Of a stretch of 8,366 bases of DNA, positions 1 through 4,698 are shown piece after piece. Each line of letters begins with the position of its first letter. Position 1 is the first letter of the stretch. Source of the stretch: DATMTS01 sp035564555 (GTDB lineage Bacteria; Actinomycetota; Actinomycetes; Actinomycetales; Microbacteriaceae); assembly GCA_035564555.1 (NCBI GenBank), contig DATMTS010000058.1, positions 1-8,366 on the forward strand. The letters run 5' to 3'. A program made the position numbers and the translations under genes. The notes beneath the pieces were generated by a model. That model was not told the DNA's origin, ran no database searches, and saw only the letters and a list, made by a program, of their open reading frames with translations.

Positions 1-40
1 CGCGCGGAGCGCGGCGCCTCGCGCGGCGCGGCGGCGCCTC
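1..40. repeat. GC-rich direct repeat at left edge
   Basis: The ten bases gcggcgcctc occur at 11-20 and 31-40, separated by ten bases made only of G and C apart from none other. The second copy runs into the end of the RidA stop codon. The rest of 1-38 is almost pure G+C and carries no recognisable gene end or T-tract. It lies just downstream of the leftward RidA gene, so it could be part of its 3' untranslated region, but nothing marks it as a terminator. Confidence 0.4.
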
Positions 41-596
41 AGGCGAAGGCGAGCACCAGCTCCACCTCGACGGGTGCGTCGAGCGGAAGCACCGCAACGC
101 CCACCGCGGAGCGGGCATGCTTGCCGGCATCACCGAAGATCTCGCCGAGCACCTCGGATGCCCCGTTCAGCACCCCGGGCTGGCCGGTGAACGCGGGGTC
201 GGATGCCACGAAACCGGTCACCTTCACCACTCGCGTGACGCGGTCTAGCGACCCGAGCACGCTCTTCGCCGCGGCCAGCGCGTTCAGCGCACAGATGCGC
301 GCGTACTGCCGCGCGTCTTCGGCTGCGACCAGGCCCGGTCCGTCGCCGACCTTTCCCGTCGCGGGCAGTGTTCCGGAGACGAAGGGCAACTGCCCGGCGG
401 TGTAGACGAGCGAGCCTTCCACGACGGCCGGAACGTACGCGGCCACCGGCGCGGCGACTTCCGGCAGTTGGATACCGAGGGAGGCGAGGCGCGCCTCGAT
501 CCCGCCCGACCTAGCATCTGAGGTCCCGCCCGACGCAGACCCCGACGCCGCACCAGGCATCCCGCCCGGCCCTGCTCCCGGCCCCGCACCGGCCAT
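39..596 (-). CDS. RidA/YjgF-family enamine/imine deaminase-like protein
   Basis: Members of the RidA (YjgF/YER057c/UK114) family hydrolyse reactive enamine/imine intermediates such as 2-aminoacrylate in the cytoplasm; this is an actinobacterial branch like Rv3678c, whose substrate I do not know. The domain starts near residue 33 (IEARLASLG, then PAVVEGSLVYTAGQLP). The Arg that binds the substrate carboxylate in E. coli RidA (R105) matches R162 in HARSAVGV, and E. coli E120 matches E177 in VEVEL at the same 15-residue spacing. I chose the ATG at 596 because it lies 5 nt after the stop of the upstream small gene, with a GGAG about 11 nt before it. That gives 185 residues, about 30 more than usual; the extra N-terminus is Gly/Ala/Pro low-complexity. 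ATG at 560 (173 residues) is the alternative. The family call is firm; the exact start is not. Confidence 0.9.
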   Translation of the reverse strand: MAGAGPGAGPGGMPGAASGSASGGTSDARSGGIEARLASLGIQLPEVAAPVAAYVPAVVEGSLVYTAGQLPFVSGTLPATGKVGDGPGLVAAEDARQYARICALNALAAAKSVLGSLDRVTRVVKVTGFVASDPAFTGQPGVLNGASEVLGEIFGDAGKHARSAVGVAVLPLDAPVEVELVLAFA

Positions 597-601
597 GCCG
601 C

Positions 602-787
602 TCAACGCTCCGCCCCGTCCGACGCGCCGTCGTCCTCCGCCACCGGCCGCTTCAGGTACGCCACGAGACCGCCCTCGGGCCCGGACACGACCTGCACGAG
701 CTCCCAACCCTCCGAACCCCAGTTGTTCAGAATCGCCGCCGTGTTGTGCACGATCAGCGGTGTGGTCAGGTATTCCCAGCGGCGCAT
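602..787 (-). CDS. small DUF4177-type protein (Rv3678A-like)
   Basis: A 61-residue protein beginning MRRWEYLTTPLIVH, with an ILNNWGSEGWELVQVV core and an AYLKRP end. The WEY...WGxxGWELV pattern is that of DUF4177-type small proteins that accompany RidA and PonA2-like genes in actinobacteria (family knowledge from memory; function unknown). There is no signal peptide or membrane segment, so it should be cytoplasmic. The last dozen residues (EDDGASDGAER) are acidic and probably disordered. The start is well supported: GAGGAG lies 4 nt before the ATG. RidA begins 5 nt downstream on the same strand, so the two are probably one operon and translationally coupled. It diverges from the PBP gene across 51 bp. 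Confidence 0.85.
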   Translation of the reverse strand: MRRWEYLTTPLIVHNTAAILNNWGSEGWELVQVVSGPEGGLVAYLKRPVAEDDGASDGAER

Positions 788-791
788 AACG

Positions 792-797
792 CTCCTC
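792..797 (-). promoter_or_regulatory. Shine-Dalgarno of the small DUF4177-type gene
   Basis: On the minus strand GAGGAG lies 4 nt before the ATG at 787. It is a strong site, in contrast to the PBP gene on the other side of the gap, which has none. It fixes the start of the small gene. Confidence 0.7.
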
Positions 798-808
798 GTT
801 CGGGGGCT

Positions 809-823
809 TTGTCAGAATTGTCA
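809..823. promoter_or_regulatory. TTGTCA direct repeat between divergent genes (possible regulator site)
   Basis: TTGTCA occurs at 809-814 and 818-823 with a 9-bp period (TTGTCA GAA TTGTCA). On the minus strand the second copy, extended by one base, reads TTGACA. Neither copy is at a proper -35 distance from a good -10 on its strand. The pair lies within the plus-strand core promoter region and inside the inferred minus-strand leader, which would suit a regulator site or could be chance. No protein is assigned. Confidence 0.25.
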
Positions 824-825
824 AC

Positions 826-838
826 TACCCTCGATTGT
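826..838 (+). promoter_or_regulatory. putative leaderless promoter (-10 TACCCT) of the first PBP gene
   Basis: TACCCT at 826-831 fits the actinobacterial -10 pattern TAnnnT and is followed by 7 nt and then the ATG at 839. Transcription would therefore be expected to begin at or next to the A of the start codon. There is no Shine-Dalgarno sequence before 839, which agrees with a leaderless mRNA. No convincing -35 is visible about 17 nt upstream (ggggct-like), as is common for actinobacterial housekeeping promoters. Confidence 0.5.
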
Positions 839-839
839 A
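834..839 (-). promoter_or_regulatory. putative -10 (TACAAT) for the leftward small-gene/RidA operon
   Basis: On the minus strand 839-834 reads TACAAT, five of six bases of the -10 consensus. Transcription would start near 827 and give a leader of about 40 nt containing the GAGGAG ribosome site. The -35 region (about 857-862) is poor. The site overlaps the start codon of the divergent PBP gene and abuts its -10, so the two promoters could not be occupied at the same time. Confidence 0.4.
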
Positions 840-3517
840 TGTCTGCCCAAAAATCCACGGCTAGAGGTGCGCTTGGTGCGTTCGCCGGTTTCATCGGCAT
901 GAGCGTCGTCGCCGGCCTCCTCGTCACCGCGGCCGTCACGCCTGCCATCGCCGTCACCGGCATGGCGGCGAACAACGGCATCGGAGCATTCGAAGGTCTT
1001 CCGGAGTATCTCAAGATCGAGAAGCCGGCTCAGAACTCCACGATCTACGCGAAGAAGAACGGCAAGAACGTGGCGATCGCCACGTTCTACGATCAGAACC
1101 GCGTCGAGGTGACCTGGGATGCCATCGGCCAGAACGTGAAGGATGCCGCGCTGTCGACGGAGGATCCGCGCTTCTACGAGCACGGCGGCATCGACATCAT
1201 GGGCACGATCCGCGGGGCCACCTCGACGCTGCTCCATCCGGGCGGCGAAGTGCAGGGCGGATCCTCGATCACTCAGCAGTATGTGAAGAACGTGCGGCTG
1301 ATGAAGTGCGAGGTCTACAACAAGACCGTCAACGATTCCAACCCGAAGACGCTCAAGGCCAAGCAGGCCGCGCAAGACAAGCAGTATCAGGACTGCCAGA
1401 TTCGCGCCATCGAGCAGACGCCCGACCGCAAGCTGCAGGAAATGAAGATGGCGATCGGGCTGGAGAAGAAGTACTCCAAGAACCAGATCCTCGCGGGCTA
1501 CCTCAACATCGTGGGCTTCGGAGGCCAGGTGTACGGCATTGAGGCCGCCGCCCGCTACTACTTCGGCAAGACCGCGGGCACGCTGACGCTGCCCGAGGCG
1601 GCGACCCTGATCGCGATCGTGAACAACCCGTCGAACCTGCGCCTCGACCAGAGCAAGGCCGTTAGTCCCGACAACAATGCATCCAACGGATACAAGCAGA
1701 CGCTCGATCGCCGCAACTATGTGCTTTACCGCATGCAGGTCAACCACAAGATCACCCAGAAGCAATACGACGACGCGATCAAGACCAAGATCACCCCGAG
1801 CATCCACGCCCAGTCGAACGGATGCCTCGCGGCGGCCGCCTACGGCGCTGCCTACTACTGCGATTGGGTGCAGCACCTCGTGCAGGACGACACTCAGCTC
1901 GGCAAGACCGCCGACGATCGCGCCGAACTGCTGCGTCGCGGCGGGCTGAAGATCTACACGCCGCTGAACCTCAACCTGCAGAAGACGGCACAGAAGGCGC
2001 TCAGCAGTCGCATCCCCGCAAGCCACTCGGGCGTCGATCTGGGAGCCTCGAACGTCGCGATGGAACTGGGAACCGGCCGGGTCGTGACGATGGTGCAGAA
2101 CACTCCGTACTACGACGCCGACCATCCGAAGAAGGGTGCGACGGAGATCAACTTCAACGTCGACAACAAAGACGGTGGCGGGCTGGGGTTCCAGACCGGG
2201 TCGACCTACAAACTGTTCACGTTGCTGGAATGGCTGAAGGAGGGGCACTCCCTCTACGACCGCATCAGCGCGCCGTCGTATGCGACGACATTCCCCTACT
2301 CGCGCTGGCACAGCACGTGCCCGGATGTCGCACCGGCGGTGACCTGGCCGACCGTGAGCAACGACGGCCCGGGTGAGGGCGGCAACCTGTCGATCATGAG
2401 CGCGACGGCCGCTTCGGTGAACACCGCTTTCGCCCAGATGGGCACTCAGCTCGACCTGTGCGGGATCCGGACCACCGCGATGGACCTGGGCGTGCACCTG
2501 GCCTGGCCGTACAAGTTCGACAACCAGAACAAACGTACACCGCGCGTTCTCTACGGTGGCCCGGCGAGCATCCTGGGTACCAATGAGCTCGCACCGCTGA
2601 CCATCGCCGCCGCCTATGCGACGATCGGCAACAAGGGCGTCTACTGCAGTCCGATCGGAATCGACAGGATCCTCGATCCGTCCGGCAAGGATCTTCCGGT
2701 CAGCAAGAGCCAGTGCAAACAGGCCATCGACCCCAACGTGGCCGCCGGCGCCGCGCTTGCGCTGCGTGGTGTCATGACCGGTGGCACGGGCAGAAGCGCC
2801 AACCCGTACGACGGCGTGCCGCTGCTCGGCAAGACCGGCACCACCGACGACGCCGCGCAGAACTGGCTGGCGACCTCGACGACGAAGGTCGCCACGACGA
2901 CCTGGGTCGGAAACGTTCAGCAGACCAAGGGCCAGTGGATCAACTTCGGCGACTGGTTCATGCAGGACATCGGCGGCCGGGACGCGAAACTGAACGTTGC
3001 CAAGCCGATCCTGGCCGCATTGAACAAGGTGTACGGCGGCAGTTCCTTCCCGCAACCCACCGGCTCGGTGCTGCAGGCCAAGCAGGTGACGGTGCCGGAT
3101 CTCTCGGGCAAGTCGCCGGACGCGGCCAAGAACATCCTGCAGAACCTCGGGTTCACCTACATCGACGGGGGCGCCGTCGACGGCAGCCAACCGAAGGGCA
3201 CCGTCGAGAAGACGAACCCGGGCGCCGGCGCGCAGACCTCGATCGGCGGCACCGTCACCGTCTACACGAGCAAGCAGAACCTGACCGCGATTCCGAATGT
3301 GGTCGGCCAGCCACTGGCTCAGGCGGTGGCTGCCCTGCAGGCAGCCGGATTCGCGGCAGACACCGGAGGCCAGACCGACCCGACCGCGGTCGTGCTGACG
3401 CAGAGCCCGGCAGCGCAGACCGCGGCGAAACCAGGCACCAAGGTCACCCTGACCTTCAAGGCGGGCACCGGCGGAACCGGAGGCGCCGGCGGCGGCAACA
3501 ACGGAAACGGCGGCTGA
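839..3517 (+). CDS. PonA2-like bifunctional class A PBP with two C-terminal PASTA domains
   Basis: An 892-residue membrane-anchored peptidoglycan synthase that polymerises lipid II into glycan (GT51 domain) and cross-links stem peptides (transpeptidase). Order: short cytoplasmic N-terminus; membrane segment about 11-38; GT51 with catalytic E108 and H115 in EDPRFYEHGGID, GGSSITQQ at 140-147 and second catalytic Glu E201 in RKLQE; transpeptidase with nucleophile S455 (STYK 455-458), SVN 526-528 and KTGT 665-668; PASTA repeats about 747-811 and 814-874; Gly/Asn tail 876-892. All catalytic motifs are intact. About 49 residues separate TQQ from RKxxE, roughly 35 more than in E. coli PBP1a; this insert carries C157 and C186. 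There are eight cysteines, all outside the cytoplasm. ATG 839 is preferred over an upstream in-frame ATG at 746, which would overlap the divergent gene and put 31 non-homologous residues before the anchor. It is coupled to the phosphoesterase by a TGATG overlap. Confidence 0.95.
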   Translation: MSAQKSTARGALGAFAGFIGMSVVAGLLVTAAVTPAIAVTGMAANNGIGAFEGLPEYLKIEKPAQNSTIYAKKNGKNVAIATFYDQNRVEVTWDAIGQNVKDAALSTEDPRFYEHGGIDIMGTIRGATSTLLHPGGEVQGGSSITQQYVKNVRLMKCEVYNKTVNDSNPKTLKAKQAAQDKQYQDCQIRAIEQTPDRKLQEMKMAIGLEKKYSKNQILAGYLNIVGFGGQVYGIEAAARYYFGKTAGTLTLPEAATLIAIVNNPSNLRLDQSKAVSPDNNASNGYKQTLDRRNYVLYRMQVNHKITQKQYDDAIKTKITPSIHAQSNGCLAAAAYGAAYYCDWVQHLVQDDTQLGKTADDRAELLRRGGLKIYTPLNLNLQKTAQKALSSRIPASHSGVDLGASNVAMELGTGRVVTMVQNTPYYDADHPKKGATEINFNVDNKDGGGLGFQTGSTYKLFTLLEWLKEGHSLYDRISAPSYATTFPYSRWHSTCPDVAPAVTWPTVSNDGPGEGGNLSIMSATAASVNTAFAQMGTQLDLCGIRTTAMDLGVHLAWPYKFDNQNKRTPRVLYGGPASILGTNELAPLTIAAAYATIGNKGVYCSPIGIDRILDPSGKDLPVSKSQCKQAIDPNVAAGAALALRGVMTGGTGRSANPYDGVPLLGKTGTTDDAAQNWLATSTTKVATTTWVGNVQQTKGQWINFGDWFMQDIGGRDAKLNVAKPILAALNKVYGGSSFPQPTGSVLQAKQVTVPDLSGKSPDAAKNILQNLGFTYIDGGAVDGSQPKGTVEKTNPGAGAQTSIGGTVTVYTSKQNLTAIPNVVGQPLAQAVAALQAAGFAADTGGQTDPTAVVLTQSPAAQTAAKPGTKVTLTFKAGTGGTGGAGGGNNGNGG

Positions 3518-4506
3518 TGCCTCGTCGAAGCGCGGGCAGCGTCGTCGGATCGTCCATCGGCGGCACCGCCGGAGCGATCGCGGCGGCGGCCGCCGTGGCC
3601 TTCGCCTGGGGCTCGCTGGTCGAGCGCAAGGCGTACGCCCTGCGCCAGGTCAGTGCACCCGTGCTGCCCGCCGGGGCCGAACCGATCAGGGTGCTGCACA
3701 TCAGCGACCTGCACATGGCTCCATGGCAGCGGGACAAGCAGGAGTGGATCCGCTCGCTCGCGACCTTCGCTCCCGATCTCGTCGTCAACACCGGGGACAA
3801 CCTCGGTCATGATGACGCCTACGACGCCGTCCGATACGCGCTGGAACCGTTCGCGGGGGTCCCCGGTGTGTTCGTGAACGGTTCGAACGACTATTTCGGC
3901 CCGACACCGAAGAATCCGGTGAAGTACTTCACCGGACCGTCGAAGCTGCATCCGCGGCCCGCGAATCTCGACCTGCAGCGGCTGAAGGGCATATTCGGCG
4001 ACCTGGGCTGGCTCGACTTGAACAACGCCGCCGCCGAGTCGACGGTTCGAGGCACCCGGCTGGAGCTGTTCGGGGTGGATGATCCGCACCGCCGGTACGA
4101 CCGGCTCGACCTGGTGAGCGCGGCGATCGACGAACTGCGCGCCGAGGATGTGACGGAAGGCACCTGGCCGCGGGATGAGCCGGTGCGCTCTGCTCCGTCG
4201 GTGACGATCGGCGTCTCGCACGCGCCGTACCGACGGGTGCTCGACTCGTTCGTGACCAACGGCGCGAACATGATCTTCGCCGGGCACACCCACGGCGGCC
4301 AGGTGTGCGTTCCCGGATTCGGTGCGCTCGTCACCAACTGCGACATCCCGCGCTCCCAGGTGAAGGGGCTCAGCGTCTGGCCGCACGCGCTTCGCGCGGC
4401 GTACCTGAACGTCTCCGCCGGGCTCGGCACCTCGATCTACGCTCCGGTACGCTTCGCCTGCCGCCCCGAGGCGTCGCTCGTCACGCTCGTCTCGCGCGCG
4501 GGCTGA
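3517..4506 (+). CDS. membrane-anchored calcineurin-like metallophosphoesterase
   Basis: A 329-residue member of the YkuE/YaeI-like calcineurin phosphoesterases, corresponding by context to Rv3683. Metal-site motifs are visible: SDLH (D64, H66), TGDN (D94, N95), SHAP (H235) and AGHTHGG (H257, H259). The usual GNH(D/E) motif reads GSND (122-125), so the usual metal-binding Asn and catalytic His are not at their normal positions. The N-terminus has Arg at 3-4 followed by an Ala/Gly-rich hydrophobic stretch at about 11-32, suggesting a signal anchor or Tat-type signal with the domain outside; B. subtilis YkuE is known to be Tat-exported. The ATG overlaps the TGA of the PBP gene (TGATG at 3515-3519), so translation is probably coupled; the ribosome site is weak. 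The substrate is unknown: phospholipid head groups, cyclic nucleotides or a wall-lipid phosphate are possible. The family is certain, the role inferred. Confidence 0.92.
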   Translation: MPRRSAGSVVGSSIGGTAGAIAAAAAVAFAWGSLVERKAYALRQVSAPVLPAGAEPIRVLHISDLHMAPWQRDKQEWIRSLATFAPDLVVNTGDNLGHDDAYDAVRYALEPFAGVPGVFVNGSNDYFGPTPKNPVKYFTGPSKLHPRPANLDLQRLKGIFGDLGWLDLNNAAAESTVRGTRLELFGVDDPHRRYDRLDLVSAAIDELRAEDVTEGTWPRDEPVRSAPSVTIGVSHAPYRRVLDSFVTNGANMIFAGHTHGGQVCVPGFGALVTNCDIPRSQVKGLSVWPHALRAAYLNVSAGLGTSIYAPVRFACRPEASLVTLVSRAG

Positions 4507-4528
4507 GCACGAGCGGCGCGCGGGCTGA
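4494..4528 (+). repeat. 13-bp direct repeat at the phosphoesterase stop
   Basis: The 13 bases gcgcgcgggctga occur at 4494-4506, where they end with the stop codon of the phosphoesterase, and again at 4516-4528. The second copy leads directly into the 14-bp-period repeat downstream. This looks like a small duplication of the gene's 3' end; the copies are 22 bp apart, so the reading frame is not maintained. Confidence 0.55.
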
Positions 4529-4596
4529 CACGCGCGGGACGACACGCACGTCCTGACACGGGCGTGTGAATCTCGCGTCCCCGACACGCGCACGGA
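4527..4596. repeat. degenerate 14-bp tandem repeat (GACACGCGCG-like)
   Basis: GACACG recurs at 4527, 4541, 4555 and 4583, exactly 14, 14 and 28 bp apart, so five 14-bp units fit the stretch with the fourth (4569-4582) strongly diverged. The common core is GACACGCGCG followed by four variable bases. The third unit contains the perfect palindrome ACACG-GG-CGTGT (4556-4567). No coding frame is evident and no T-tract follows. It sits between the phosphoesterase stop and the second PBP promoter and may be a protein-binding array, a degraded repeat or slippage product. Confidence 0.5.
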
Positions 4597-4647
4597 TCCG
4601 CGGGTGCCAGCGGCGGCACAGCGTAATCGCAAGGCCGCCCGTCCGCA

Positions 4648-4668
4648 ACGCTCGGCACAATCGAGCGT
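4648..4668. promoter_or_regulatory. 7+7 bp inverted repeat upstream of the second PBP gene
   Basis: ACGCTCG at 4648-4654 and CGAGCGT at 4662-4668 are perfect reverse complements separated by 7 bases (GCACAAT). The right arm covers the expected -35 position of the second PBP promoter, ending 18 bp before its -10. That position fits an operator better than a terminator, and no T-run follows. A transcript hairpin from read-through of the phosphoesterase is the other possibility. Confidence 0.4.
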
Positions 4669-4686
4669 CTTCAGAGGTGGCTGGCG

Positions 4687-4698
4687 TAGGGTGCCAGG
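4687..4698 (+). promoter_or_regulatory. putative leaderless promoter (-10 TAGGGT) of the second PBP gene
   Basis: TAGGGT at 4687-4692 matches TAnnnT and is followed by 6 nt and then GTG at 4699. The predicted transcription start coincides with the start codon, and no Shine-Dalgarno sequence precedes it. This mirrors the first PBP gene and is the main reason for preferring GTG 4699 over the in-frame ATG at 4720. No clear -35 is present; the expected position is inside the inverted repeat. Confidence 0.5.

Noticed and set aside
597..824. Extension of RidA to 824
   Set aside because: It would run through the whole small DUF4177-type gene in another frame; that gene has a better family match and a strong ribosome site.
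746..838. Upstream extension of the first PBP (start at 746)
   Set aside because: It would overlap the divergent small gene, adds 31 residues before the anchor with no match to the paralogue, and has no ribosome site; ATG 839 fits the leaderless promoter.
821..3190. 789-residue open frame antisense to the first PBP
   Set aside because: Composition is Arg/Val/Asp/Leu-rich with no recognisable domain, as expected opposite a GC-rich gene; the sense frame has all PBP motifs.
2713..3516. Long N-terminal extension of the phosphoesterase
   Set aside because: These codons are an out-of-frame reading of the first PBP; the sequence before 3517 is Arg/Gln/Gly-rich and lacks the membrane anchor and domain.
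4555..4568. Palindrome GACACGGGCGTGTG as an intrinsic terminator
   Set aside because: The 5-bp stem has only a 2-nt loop and no T-tract follows.
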